DNA of 64,000 bases, taken from Aphanomyces cochlioides (Eukaryota; Oomycota; Saprolegniomycetes; Saprolegniales; Verrucalvaceae). The stretch is from NCBI GenBank assembly GCA_019828595.1, contig JAHQRK010000018.1:1364001-1428000 (forward strand). Direction: 5' to 3'. The notes beneath the pieces are model-generated. The model searched no databases and was not told where the DNA came from. It worked only from the letters and a program-made list of their open reading frames with translations. The position numbers and the translations under genes were made by a program. Shown here in pieces: positions 1 through 10,863 of this stretch. Each line of letters starts with the position of its first letter. Position 1 is the stretch's first letter.

Positions 1-454
1 AGAAAGCAGAGTCTCGTCGGCCAAAGCACCACCGAAGTAGAGTTCATTGCGGCGTAACCTGATCTGGTTGCATGAGCTCCTTCAAGAAATGAAAGTCAAG
101 ATCAACTTACCGATCGACATGTTCGTTGACAACCAAAGTGCCATCCAAGTCGCAAAAGCAACAGCGACTCACAGCCGCACGAAACATATTCGACTGCGTT
201 TCCACTTCTTGAGGGATCTTGTCGAAGAAAGCATGGTGAACCTACAATACATAGGCACGAAAGATCAGATCGCTGACATCTTCACGAAAGTTCAAACCCG
301 TGAAGTCTTCGAAATGCACCGACACGTCTTGGCATGCGCTAAACCACGGAACATGCTTAGAAGCAACGAAAGTTCACTAAGCAAAGTAATGAATATCATC
401 CGTCAAACAAGCGTGTACCTTATGTGGGCGCAAGATAAATCGAAAAAGAAATGA
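1..454 (+). pseudogene. Copia retrotransposon RNase H C-terminal remnant
   Basis: The sequence encodes the end of a Ty1/Copia polyprotein. Frame 1 reads RKQSLVGQSTTEVEFIAA up to a TAA near 55-57, which is the usual RNase H stretch, and the reading then continues in frame 2 with NLIWLHELLQEM, DNQSAIQVAK, TKHIRLRFHFLRD and DQIADIFTK. These are canonical Copia RNase H blocks. The frame change plus a few missing residues near position 50 shows it is broken. The window edge cuts the rest of the element. No convincing long terminal repeat was recognised downstream. Confidence 0.85.
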
Positions 455-1031
455 CAGCCAAAATGGTGCTGAATCAAAATGCCAAACGGCGGACGCTGGG
501 GCGCTGAACTCACCTCCAAACTGCCACTCAGGGGAAGTTACAGTGGTGGGCAATATCTAATTTTGACCAATCAGATGCCTACACGATTTTCTTGCCCATA
601 CTCTGAATAGACTGGCTCTGGAGGCAATGTTCAGGACCGCAGATTAACGAGAATACACTTGAATTTACTCTCTTGTGTTTAAAGCTTTCTGTAATCATGT
701 AGTTGTTGGTCGCTTATATAAACATGGTTAATGTGTGGCTCTCCGGATTGCAACATTCACATGTGCATTAACACGTGCTAACGTTAACACGTGCGTGTAA
801 ATGCGAAAGTGCCGATTTCCTCCACCCGACGGAGGCCATCATGGTGAAAATTGAAGTGTTGATGCCAAATGTCACGAGATTGCACTTTTGATTGGCGCTT
901 TTGGTGATGACTACTGTAAAATCTCTAATAATGGCCTCCTCTCCAATTGTGGCCTCCCCATGTTCCACTTCACCCTATTTCAATATCTTTAAATTTCGAT
1001 CAAAATGAGTAAGCATTCATTTATGGAGTGT
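455..1031. other. Intergenic, transposon-derived debris
   Basis: I see no gene. Positions 650-700 resemble the polyadenylation/R region of a Copia LTR (AATACACTTGAATTTACTC followed by CTTGTGTTTAAAG), so part of a decayed 3' LTR may lie here, but I could not pair it with a second LTR. At 541 a TA is followed by CAGTGGTGGGCAATATC, whose first nine bases match the terminus of the Tc1-type element at 52,105. Confidence 0.35.
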
Positions 1032-2290
1032 CTACTCATCAACAACAAGAAGGTCGTCGAATTCGTCGATCAAGTCGTCGAAGTCACCTGTGGGATCGAC
1101 AATACTGCCCAAAGCTGAAATAAACTGCTCGCCATAGGCAGGATGGCTCGAAAGCAACAATTCCTTGTCGTTCCTAGCACGCATTTGGTAAAACTTCTCT
1201 TGATAACAGCAGAAGTCACTTTCGACCAGGCTTCAGCGACCCAAGGACCAAACACATCTGACGATGGTGCCTTGATGCGCTCCCCGCGAGTATATTCAAA
1301 GGGTCCACAACGCTTCCAGTTGTCAATTTGATGAGCAAGCGCAGTTTTCAATGGCTTGAACCAACTCACATCTGCAGGTTGGAGGAATGGAGTCATTCCC
1401 CCTGCGACCACAACAAAGAGAATATCCTGCTGATGCAGGAACAACTTTACCTCACGACTGATATGACACTTTGCACTGTCAAAGACAAGCAAAAGAGGGC
1501 GAGGGTGGAAAGCAAAGTTGAACGATATGAAATCCACAAAAGAACGCGAGTTCATCCAAGCATTTTGAACATAGCAATGGATCAAATTGTGCTTGGTGTG
1601 ACAACCATGGGGAGTTTCACTTGTTGGTTTCAAAAGGAGACATGGCTTCAGCTTTCTTCCTGTAGCACTTGCAGTAAATACAGCAGTTATACGGGACTTC
1701 TCAAAACCAAATGACTTGATAGGAACATCTCGTGCGCCGCGAATGTCAATTGTGCTTTGGTTGTCATGGTCCATGAAGACCGCACTCTCATCAATGTTGT
1801 AGATATTGTCCAGAGGAACTTGGTTCTCACGAACAACGCGACGTACTTGCTGAATGAACGCAACACCACGATTCACAATTTCTTCAGAGGAGAGAATAGG
1901 CTTGCGCGTTCCTTTTCTCAATACAAGGTCGTGGCGTCGCAAGAACTTCTCAAGCCATCCATCCGAGCAAACAAGTGGCACGTCAAGCTCATCTGCGAGC
2001 TCTTTTCCCCATTGAACGATTGTTGAGCGAGTAACACGAAAATTCATTGACCGTTCATAGAGAATGCGCTCGAAGACAATGCTGTCGTGTTGGTCGCTCG
2101 TGAGCTTTCTTCCGCCACCTGTCATTCGCTTCGATCCACTCTTCGCTTCACTGAGACGAGAAAGCTGCTTCCGCCAACGTCTTATGCACGCTGCGTCGAC
2201 CTTGAACTTCCTTGATGCAGCTGCAACAGTATGCTGCTGAGCATACTTCACTGCCTGTATCTTCGTCTTGGTGGGGAACGACTGCTTCAT
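1032..2290 (-). pseudogene. pogo-like (Tigger/CENP-B type) DDE transposase, frameshifted
   Basis: An open frame of 406 codons (2290 down to 1070) has an N-terminal psq-type helix-turn-helix (about residues 5-45, TKIQAVKYAQQH, AACIRRWRKQ), a CENP-B-type second DNA-binding helix set (about 85-125, GWLEKFLRRHDL), and a DDE-1 catalytic core with NIDESAVFMD, LLVFDSAKCH and LQPADVSWFKPLK carrying the three acidic residues. The last ~40 residues of the open frame do not look like the family. In another frame the sequence continues to a TAG at 1032-1034 with an acidic tail (FDDLIDEFDDLLVVDE), as usual for these proteins. A one-base deletion in the T-run near 1185-1195 explains this. I found no terminal inverted repeats, so it is a dead element or a fragment. 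Confidence 0.8.
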
Positions 2291-2389
2291 CGCCTTTCGA
2301 GAAATGACTCGTGTTGCTTGTGATTCTTAATACCTATCAAACTAAATATATCACCCTTTTTGTAAATATAATATTTTGAGGGTTTTCTA

Positions 2390-2590
2390 ATAGTGGCCCA
2401 GGAGCGCAGCCGAAGCTGCCGAAACCAGTCTCGAGGACAGAAAGCGAGTAGCGACTCGGAAGTCCACCCGCACCATCAAAAAGCCAAAGATCTATGAAGT
2501 CAACAATGTGACCACCAAGTTTGTCGAACCACAAACCTTCAAGGATGTCGACAAAAGCGCCTATCGCAGCGAATGGATCGAAGCAACTAA
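2390..2590 (+). pseudogene. Copia polyprotein fragment (integrase-RT linker and start of RT)
   Basis: One frame reads RKSTRTIKKPKIYEVN, then EPQTFKDVDKSAYRSEWIEA. This is the typical Copia linker (basic RRSTRxxKPPxxY block) followed by the first lines of the reverse transcriptase, where a tryptophan and the EAM-type motif precede the polymerase core. It ends abruptly near 2580-2590, where the sequence changes into a DUF2817-type coding sequence, so the Copia fragment forms the 5' breakpoint of that gene. Confidence 0.6.
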
Positions 2591-3575
2591 CGTCAGCGTG
2601 GCTAGCAGCCAACGAAGAAAGTCGAGCTAAACGACCAACGAAGAAAGTCGAGCTAAACGACCAACGATTGTTCTCGTCCATGGCCTGAATCCATACGGCA
2701 TGACCAAGGTAAAGTTAGTTCGATTGCGGAGCCGTCATGACTCCATTGACTGTAGCTCCGCCGCGTGAATGAAAACAACGTGGATCTCAATCGCAACCAC
2801 CTCACACCCGCACAGTTTCAAGCAAAGCGTACAGAGAACCCGGATCTGCATGGCTATGCCAGTGCGAACGCGCTCTTGAACCCAAATTATGCCCTCGAGT
2901 GGTATCACCTTTTCTATCCAAGGTAATCGATCCATGGAATGCATCCTCTGATGGCATCGTAGTGCTCTATGGCACTTGTTCCAACATGGCTACGATCAAA
3001 CCTTTCGAGCCATCGTGTCTGGCACGTATTACTACGCGAAGGGCATCTACTACGGAGGCCATGACCTCCAGCCGAGCCATCGCCTCCTCCGCTCGTTCTT
3101 TGAATCGCGTTTCAACCTCTCGAGTTTCCTCAACGTCGTGTTTGTGGATGTCCACACTGGACTGGGTGCACGCGGCTACGCCATGCTCGATTTCGCCGCG
3201 ACAGACTCGATCTCCAACAAAGCTGGCTATTTCCAAGCGTTCAACTGGACGGCGGATGCGTTTTGGTCGTCCTACAACGACACAGTTGGGTGCGGCGTCG
3301 AGGGCTACCTCCAGTGGTTTCCAACATCGACCAAAGGCGTCGCGGTCACGCAAGAGTTTGGCACCGTACCGACGCTTCAAGTCATCACTGCATTACGTGC
3401 CGAGAATGCCATGACGCACTACGCCCCGTCGCGACGACAGCATGCAGCAGAAGCGCTTCGTGATGCTTTTTATCTCCACGACGATGCCTCGTGGAAGTGG
3501 CATGTCGATCGGCAAGGCGTTGAGTTGCTTACACATGTCGTGTCGACGCTGAATGTTATAGACGGTGTCGTGTGA
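2581..3575 (+). pseudogene. DUF2817 (M14-like metallopeptidase) gene, 5'-truncated
   Basis: Three exons encode the C-terminal two thirds of a DUF2817 protein, a zinc-carboxypeptidase-like family of uncertain substrate. Exon 1 has TIVLVHGLNPYGM; exon 2 starts at 2756 with RRVNENNVDLNRN; exon 3 (2963-3575) holds VDVHTGLGARGYAML and EFGTVPTLQVITALRAENA, ending at TGA 3573-3575. Introns are 2709-2755 (47 nt) and 2923-2962 (40 nt), both GT-AG and frame-preserving. The first ~100 residues, including the expected zinc-binding SGxHGVEG segment, are missing and replaced by Copia sequence. A 26-bp tandem duplication (2609-2660) shifts the frame in exon 1. Downstream exons look intact, so inactivation is probably recent. 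Confidence 0.75.
2609..2660 (+). repeat. 26-bp perfect tandem duplication
   Basis: A 26-base unit beginning CCAACGAAGAAAGTCGAG occurs at 2609-2634 and again at 2635-2660. Because 26 is not a multiple of three it breaks the reading frame of the DUF2817 remnant. Removing one copy restores a frame reading AWLAANEESRAKRPTIV. Confidence 0.9.
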
Positions 3576-4097
3576 TCAGGATGTCTCGTCTTGTGGTTGT
3601 TGTCAATCCTTACAGTACGCCATGCGCCCATTCTATCGACGACATTGGTGTCCGCGTTGCCAACGCCAAGCGTCGCGTAGCTTGTCCATGTCTGCAACCG
3701 CGCTCTTCAAATGTATTCCATGGCAGCGCTTGTAATCTGTCGTCGAGCGATTGAGTCACAGCTCGCAATGCAACCCCAACGGATCGTCCTTGTCGCCTGC
3801 ATTGTCGTTCATGCTCCGTGCATTGTCGATCGTTGATGCATGTTGCGACGTGACGTTGTGGATGCTCTCTTGGTCGTGTGTTTGAGTGAGTAGCGTGAAT
3901 CGGGTTGTCGCCGCGGCGCAGCAGGCATCGCGACATGGAGCAACGTGGGTTTGGATGCCATGGCAGCCAGTGAGGGCCCCAAAGACAGCAATCACGGGGA
4001 GACTGACTCGTTTTTTACTTTAAATATGAGTTTGGTCCACGGCCACGTCTTCAATCGACGTGTCCGCGGCTATGGCTAAAGGGTAAATGACTAGGAA
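3576..4097. other. Intergenic, no gene seen
   Basis: Only short overlapping open frames occur here on both strands, none with recognisable motifs or family-like composition. I see no repeats or RNA genes. Confidence 0.4.
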
Positions 4098-4541
4098 CTA
4101 TTCGCTGCCGGCAGGATTGACGGGCGACACGATACCAAGGAAGCTCTTAAGCAACTTGGACACTTTGCAGCCTTCTGCTTCACATCGTTGGAGGATGCGA
4201 GGCGGGCATTTGTACAGCGCTTCTTGCAGTTGAGCGAGAAAGTCGTTGAGGAAGTAGACGCGGTCCTGGACGACCTTGGTCGAGTTCTTGGTCAAGAAGT
4301 TGCCGTTGGGGAATTCGCTCTCAAAGACTGGCGTCAAGAACGACTCGAGCAAGCACTTGCCGCCACAACATTGGCCTTCACCGAGGTGGCGAATGACATA
4401 CTTTTGAAGCTGGACAAACGCCGAGTAGCGACGGTAGACGACCGCTTCCTGTTCCAAAGCATGGACGCGAACGGCATATTCCGTGTGATTTCCATCGCGC
4501 TTGGCATCCACAACTGACGTACGAACGGAAGCAAGACTCAT
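4098..4541 (-). CDS. PX-domain protein (phosphoinositide binding)
   Basis: A 147-residue, apparently intronless protein that consists almost entirely of a phox-homology (PX) domain. Visible features are the first strands (HTEYAVRVHALEQ), the conserved YRRYSAFVQLQKYV block whose arginine normally contacts PI3P, a FP segment in the loop (SEFPNGNFL), and the helical C-terminal part (DRVYFLNDFLAQLQEAL). PX domains target proteins to endosomal membranes. The start at 4541 (MSLASVRTSVV) is preferred because the open frame upstream has no family similarity. A longer protein with an unrecognised upstream exon is possible. Confidence 0.75.
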   Translation of the reverse strand: MSLASVRTSVVDAKRDGNHTEYAVRVHALEQEAVVYRRYSAFVQLQKYVIRHLGEGQCCGGKCLLESFLTPVFESEFPNGNFLTKNSTKVVQDRVYFLNDFLAQLQEALYKCPPRILQRCEAEGCKVSKLLKSFLGIVSPVNPAGSE

Positions 4542-5795
4542 AATTGACGGACGACGGGCTTGGCAAATTTGGAAATGAACACAGGGCAGTGGATGAGGTT
4601 GGACCCGTTTGACCATGTGCCACGCACGCCAGCGCGACACATCCTCTCATGTTTGCAACATCTGGCCCTTGACACACGACCGCCACGGCCATGATATCAA
4701 CTCGAGATTTTCCACACAATACACCACACTCCAGTCGTCCTTGTCCTTCAGCAGCGCCACTTCACCATCAGCAGAACTTTCTAATCGACCGACGAGCGAA
4801 GTCCTGCCTGAATCGTATAGCTCTTGCCGCGGTCGTTTGTCGTCCAAGTGTCATGGTTGTGCACGTTGTAATTTATGGAAAACATCGTTGCAATGTATCG
4901 TCAACGAATTTAGACTTGTTTTTTGTATACAAGGCCGTCGACCCTGGTACCGATGTCAGCAATGGACCCATATTGTTTGCCACGAGTGTGTTGCTCCCGA
5001 GGGATGAGTTTAGCCATGGATCCACAACTTGTATGATCATGAGGCGCCTCTGGGATACGTGCATGATTGGCACAAACTCCGCCGGCGCGAGTTTTTCAGC
5101 TCATTACGTCTTGATCTGACCGATCCGTTTGATGGAGTGGACTCTTTCTCGACTTTTCGCAGCCATTCGAAACGCGTGGGAGCGCGCACTTGTCTGATCC
5201 GACTCTAGACATCCCCTGCTGGCTCTCCGAGGCACATTGCGCCATCGGACGCTCGTTGCTGCCTGCAGAGGCAGCATCGTCTGCTCCCTCAACAGGCAAT
5301 CCAGTCGTCACTTCGTTGTCAGGATGTAGTCATTCGATGATTTGATTGGTTCGTTCAAATATCAAGCGATTTGATTGGTTGAAAAATACACTCAGCACCA
5401 ATCCAGCACCATTTCGCCGCAGTCAATCCAGACGGGCACCAACTCGCAGAACGTTCAGAGCATGGAAACCAACAAGGTGACGCTCGCTGCGTCTCTAGAA
5501 ACTGCCTCTTTGCAAAGGTGGCTTTACTTCAATGTCTAGACGATGGAAATACGTAACATACCATTGATTCATTTCGACTTGGCGAGTCTTATGACCAGGC
5601 TCTGCTTCACTGGGGAAAGACGACCAGAACTTGTCATTGAGGATGTGTTTCACTTTTGACTACATATTTGTATGTACGACTGAGTTATGTAACGTAAGTG
5701 GTAATGAAGGATGTGATGCAGCTTGTTGTCGTGACCAATGACGTGATTCTTGAAGGCAGAAGAGCTGTGACGGACGCAAGACCGCCGACAGAAGG
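4542..5795. other. Long intergenic stretch, no convincing gene
   Basis: Several 60-140-codon open frames overlap on both strands without recognisable domains. Minus-strand frames at 4,647-4,847 (contains LESSADGEVALLKDKDDW) and 4,873-5,073 look somewhat protein-like and could be exons of an unrecognised minus-strand gene or an upstream exon of the PX gene, but I could not join them. TTGATTGG (inverted CCAAT boxes) occurs twice near 5,340-5,380. Confidence 0.3.
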
Positions 5796-7018
5796 ATGGA
5801 ACGGACTGCCGAGGAACGGGAGACGAGAAAACGACTATTAGCTCGTCGAAGACAGCAAGCCCATCGAGCGCGAATGGGGAACGAGATCACGACGCTACGA
5901 CGAGAATCGGCCGAGTTGGAAGCCGCACTGTCTCTTCTCCAAGTCACAAAGTCGAACATCTCGCAATCGGCGAAACTTTCAGCATCCGCTCTGCCGTGGA
6001 AAGAGATTGCCATTGCTTTGCATGACGAAGTGGTCAGGACATTCAAATCGAACCAGAAATTACGTGCCAAAGGACATCATCGAAGCGCACTGATCTCCGC
6101 ATTGACAAAATGGCTCCTACCCATGGTCGAGGTTCGAACACGCATTGCTATGTAGCCTTATTTTTTATGTAGAGGACACCGAGTACGACTACAGACGAAA
6201 CATGGCGGAAAGTGAGCCTCTCGGCGCGCTCTGACATTCGCAATATTGGCCTCGAGTGGATTACCCAACGTCTCTTCGAAAACACACATTGGATGTTGCG
6301 ACTCCATGGCTTTCCTGAATCTGGACCCTTCCGTGAAATCACATTCAGTCTCTCCCCTGAAACTGATGCATTCAAGTATGTGTGGTGCCTTCAAACAGTG
6401 GTTGCCCGTCCTTGGGAGACCGTGCGAGATTCATTTCGTGAAAATCTGCTTCGATATCGCTCCTGTGTCCTCTGGTTCCGTGATACACGAGATTCAAACG
6501 AGTATGAGCCTCTCGATCGATCCATCGTGAGTACATTTCTTTGCCGCTTGGGCTAACTTCTTCACTAGACAACTCCAGGGCTGCATTATGGCAGTGTTCG
6601 TAGCAACGTGGACGCAACCAAATTCTATTACACTACCCGTGAATTTGCTCATGACAAAGGATGCACGTTTGTGGGCCGGCACATTCAGAACGACGAAGCA
6701 ATGCCCGCAAATGCACGGCAGCGGAGTCATCTCTTCTGGTATACTATCCCTTTGCACGTGTCCTTAATCTATCACAGGCTAGTTGTTGAACCAGTTAGTG
6801 CTTCAGAAACCCGGCTACGCTATTTGTACATCAAGTCACATCAGTTCACGGAGGAGGGTTTTGTCTCGGTGGACGAAGAAGCCCTCTCGATGGGTTGCGA
6901 CTTGAGCCATGTGAAATCGGAAGAGATGAAGGTCCAAGTATACAAAGACTACGCTATGGCTGCTGCTATGGCCTGTTCATCCCGTGGATCTCTTCACTTT
7001 GACTGTCCGTTGGAGTAA
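5796..7018 (+). CDS. Coiled-coil/START-like domain protein (4 exons)
   Basis: Splicing of 5796-6131, 6173-6526, 6569-6738 and 6778-7018 gives 366 residues. Residues ~5-55 form a basic, bZIP-like region followed by a heptad coiled coil (RKRLLARRRQQAHRARMG, then LRRESAELEAALSLL). The remainder resembles the oomycete START-like (Bet v1-like fold) module: FYYTTREFAHDKGCTFVGRHI, LRYLYIKSHQFTEEGF and the late helix VSVDEEALSMGCDLSHVK. Introns of 41, 42 and 39 nt have GT-AG ends and consistent phases (0, 0, 2); the first donor could also be 6 nt upstream. The function of this family is not established; a lipid-binding regulator is only a guess. It is a distant relative of the cluster at 45.8-56.5 kb. 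Confidence 0.7.
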
Positions 7019-7581
7019 TAGCCACAGTCCTTCGCACGTTTGTTTTCTTTTTCCTGTTTGTTTCGTGATGTCAATGTGTAAAACTTGTGTTCCCTTGTTC
7101 ATTCAGCGAGGCTGCACTGCCCAAGCTGTGCGGTGTTCTCCCCAAACTGTCCTTGAAAGCAGCTCGACAGGACGACAGTCCATGAGTCGGTTACAGTTTG
7201 ACAGGCTTCCGAACTTTGTAACTGGTCGCCGTTTTATCTCCAGTATGCGGATTCGGATAACATTTCAGTGACGATTTGCAGATTTGTATGCGTGAACATT
7301 TTGATGTGGTAACTTGTGACGCTCAAATTCCACATCTAAATTGTCATTTCGTCATCAGAGTGAAGCTCATAGATGGTGTCATCCTATCTAATAGACGACC
7401 ATAGAGCCACATTATGTCCGAGCTCGAGGTCTCCAACAGATTTTCGCTGGATCTGAGTGCATTCCGACAAAAAGTTTACAAAATTCAAGATAAAACCAAC
7501 ATTCCAAATTGAATGATGGTCTTAAAATCGAGGATTTTCCAACTTTTTGGCCAAATTTGCCTCAGAATTTCAACTTTGGGG
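7019..7581. other. Intergenic region
   Basis: No gene is visible between the START-like gene and the flavin-reductase-like gene. A single CGGATAA half-site lies at 7254-7260, the same heptamer that forms palindromes upstream of the genes at 16.2 and 59.9 kb. Confidence 0.35.
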
Positions 7582-8301
7582 ATGTCGATGACAGGTGTCT
7601 ACAACCTGGCATTTCGTCGTTCGTCTGTTCTTTTACGACGCGCAATGTCCACCAAGCATATCGACACCAAGGACCTTGACGCCCGCCAAGCGTACCAGCT
7701 TCTCATCAACACGGTTGTGCCTCGTCCTATTGCTTGGGTAAGACGATTCCTTGAATGTCAATTGGACTGATTGGCTGTCAAGGTGAGCACCGTTGGCGCT
7801 GATGGCGTGACGAACCTCGCTCCGTATTCATTCTACACTGTCGCGAGCACATCACCACCGGTCGTGTCGGTCACGCATGTCAATCCTCGAGCTGGCGTTG
7901 AGAAAGACACATTGGTGAATCTTCGGGAGACGAAAGAATGCCAAGTCAATTTGGTCACTGAAGACTTGGTCGAAATCATGAACGCGTCCTGCGGAAACTA
8001 CCCACGCAATGTGAGTGAATTCGAAGCTGTGGGAATTGAATCCACACCTGGCACTAAAGTCAACGCTCCTGGTGTCGCCAAAGCTCTCGTTCGAATGGAG
8101 TGCACCTTGCGGGAAATCCTCCCCATTGGCAACAGCCACGTCATGTATTTGGACGTGGTGCGATTTGCTGTGCATGACTCTGTTAGCCGAGAAGGTGGAC
8201 TCACTGTCGACGACACTTTGTTTACGGCTGTGGGTAAGATGGGTGGAAACGGCTATTCAAAGACGAAGGACCGACTTGAGCTCGTTCGACCGCAAATCTA
8301 A
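7582..8301 (+). CDS. Flavin reductase-like (FMN-binding split barrel) protein
   Basis: Two exons (7582-7737 and 7783-8301) separated by a 45-nt GT-AG intron encode 224 residues. The core after MSTKHIDTKDLDARQAYQ is the flavin reductase-like split barrel: NTVVPRPIAWVSTVG, TNLAPYSFYTVASTSPPVVS and the NLRETKECQVNLVT block, followed by EILPIGNSHVMYLDVVRF. Such proteins bind FMN and use NAD(P)H or act as flavoprotein oxidoreductases; the substrate is unknown. Starting at 7582 adds a 23-residue arginine-rich leader (NLAFRRSSVLLRRAM) that could be a mitochondrial presequence. The alternative start at 7645 would make it cytosolic. Confidence 0.75.
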
Positions 8302-8341
8302 ACAAGACATTTACACATTTACAGCCTCTTCATGATTTTCA

Positions 8342-10024
8342 TTAATCCATCGATTCGTCCTTATCGTAAAATTCTGCAGCATGCTGCGGACTATCGTCTT
8401 GTTCATGCTCGTCAGGATTGCTTTCATTGGCGTCCACGTCCTTCTCGGTATACTTGGCAGGTGCCTAAAGTGTCAGTGAGTGTCAAGAAATCATCGATTC
8501 CAGTAATACCTGCTGAAACTGTACACTTGGGGCATGATCGATCTCTCGTAATTGCTCAAACAATCGTTGCTACAATCAGCATGAGAACCAAGTTTCATCC
8601 TAGCAACTCGTACACGAATGTTTTCCAGGTAGGAAGGAGTATTAAAGTTTTCCATGTTGCTCACTGGCATGTGCAGGCGGTATTCTGGTCCAAAATACTC
8701 AAAGTAGTCGTTGTATGGCATGGCATCCTACTCGCAAGGATGGTTATTCCACTCATTTCGTCAGTTCCATACTGGAATTTCCACATCCAGGAGTACTGAA
8801 GTCTCATAGCACCAAGCACGTGCTGCATTTCGAAGCGTGTAGCCACCACCACCGACAACAAGAATGGGTAAATTGAAAGTTCTCATGAACGCAGCGGCTT
8901 GGGCATGTCCCTTTGCACTCAAGTTGAACGATCCTAAACGATCACCCGAGACAGAATCAGTGCCACTTTGCAAGACGATCGCTCCAGGTTGAAAATGCTC
9001 CATCACTTTGGACATAACCTAGACAGGATGAGTCATGACTCGCAAAAAAGCGATTTACTGATCGAAAGATGTACCCAAAGCTTTCATCGTCCAAACCATC
9101 TCGGCACGGAAAGTTGACAGCATAATTTTTCCCTTCGCCATATCCGATATCCTATATGATATCAATATGGAATCGTGCTTATAGTCCCTTACCTTGACAT
9201 GTCCAGTTCCGGGAAAAAATTCACCGTCGTACTTGTGGAACGACACAGTCATGACGCGATTTGTCGTGTAGAACGCCTCTTCAACGCCATCTCCGTGGTG
9301 GACGTCAATGTCAATGTACACGACACGCTGGTGCTCTCTACAAGTCGTGTTTCGTGTGGCCAAGAAATAAAACATTACTTGAGGAGTTCAAGAATCGCCA
9401 AGACGCAGTCGTTGACGTAGCAAAAGCCAGATGCTTCAGATCGCTTGGCATGGTGAAGTCCACCAGACCAGTTGACAACAATATCGGCACTTCCATCGTT
9501 CAAACGAGCAGCACCACCGAGAGAAGCACTCGCGTACAACTGGCAATACTCAAAGAGCCCGTCAAATACAGGACAGTCGCTCCCTCCGCCTCCTGAGAGG
9601 AAACGCAAGACCTGGCGTTCATATCGGTGCATATTATCAGGCGATATCAGTCGCAAAAAATGAATGTAATCGTCTGAGTGAAACCGAGTGAGTTCCACAG
9701 CATCAACCAAACGAGGTCTCTACGAAAACGAACGAGGTCAGATTAGACGAGGGAGGGCGAGTGCATACGTAGACGTGCATCATTTTGGTCAAGCCATAGT
9801 TCACCAAGAGGTTGTGCGTCATGCGAACACGGTGTGGCTACATCCACGATCAATTCCTGCGTAGCTGAATCGTGGTTACCTTCCAGTAGTGGCCTGGACC
9901 ATAGCTGTAGTTTCCTATTTCAGCTGCAGAGATGTCAAGCCACTGGCCAAGCCGCCTTACAGTCATAGAAGTAGGATACGCGCTTCTTGGTGGAGCCCAA
10001 CATATCGCTCGGTGCTACAGACAT
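8342..10024 (-). CDS. Class I histone deacetylase (RPD3/HDAC1 type), copy A
   Basis: Ten exons encode 432 residues of a zinc-dependent lysine deacetylase. Introns, all GT-AG and 37-49 nt, are 9924-9960, 9838-9879, 9720-9768, 9338-9378, 9152-9192, 9019-9058, 8728-8772, 8570-8613 and 8465-8509. Catalytic motifs are complete: [48 protein letters not shown] and GGGGYTLRN. The C-terminus is acidic and ends [10 protein letters not shown]. The family block GHPMKPHR near residue 33 reads GHYWKPHR here, and there is a small glycine insertion ([14 protein letters not shown]) compared with copy B. An in-frame stop upstream supports the start. It lies head-to-tail with copy B, and all intron positions and phases match. 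It probably acts in nuclear corepressor complexes. Confidence 0.93.
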
Positions 10025-10863
10025 GCTCAATACGCTGCTTCTGCCTCACTTCTCCACTGCAAACTGGTGTTTGGCAGCCAGGAGGTTGCTAGAGTTCGAC
10101 AAGTGCGGCTCGATTTCGTCAGGTGTCTCATACTCAAAGATGGGTAAAATGTGTTTAATACAGTAGTTTTATATGGAAATTTGTAAAGAAAACAATCCAT
10201 TTGTCAATGTAGACCTGTATAAAACACACCTATGTAGCAAACCAAATTACCAATATTAATGCATTTTAGAATGAATATTACACTGTATTTTAAAATTGTT
10301 TATACATTCAGTTAAACTCGCATAATATTTTGAAATTAATAACTTACATGACAGATTTGAACATGTATAAAACACTGCAACTTGATGGACGAATTTTGAT
10401 ATACCTTGCGTTGTGTCTGGCGTGGGAAACAACGAAAAGTGAGAAAGTTTTCTTAAGCTTAATACGTATGTCGTCAGTGAGCAGTGACAACTCAAGAGAA
10501 ACTTAGAGTCCGACAGAGTGAAAGATGATCCCGACTTTCGGTTCATGTACCAAAATGCACAGTATTTTTGAGTATTTTTCAAATGTGTGAATATTAGCGG
10601 AGTTTTTCAGCCAATCACTGAGTAGAACTCCAAATGTGTTGGGCATCGACAAGGAGATGAGCCACAATAAGGACTGGCAGACTTGTTGTTCCATGGACGA
10701 TAGCCCGGTTGCTACGCAACATCTTCCAACATCATGGCGCGCCAAAGTGCCTCGAAGGTTATTGTCGTGTACTTTCAAGTGTTGCTTATGCCTCGACATA
10801 ATTGAAAAACTTCATTTCCACTCAGGTACAAAAAGTCTTGATTCAGCTTGGTTGTCTCTTAAA
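10025..10863. other. Spacer between the two HDAC genes
   Basis: About 840 bp, AT-rich in 10,150-10,600, with only short spurious open frames. It must hold the promoter of copy A and the 3' end signals of copy B. I recognise no core-promoter motif. Confidence 0.4.
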
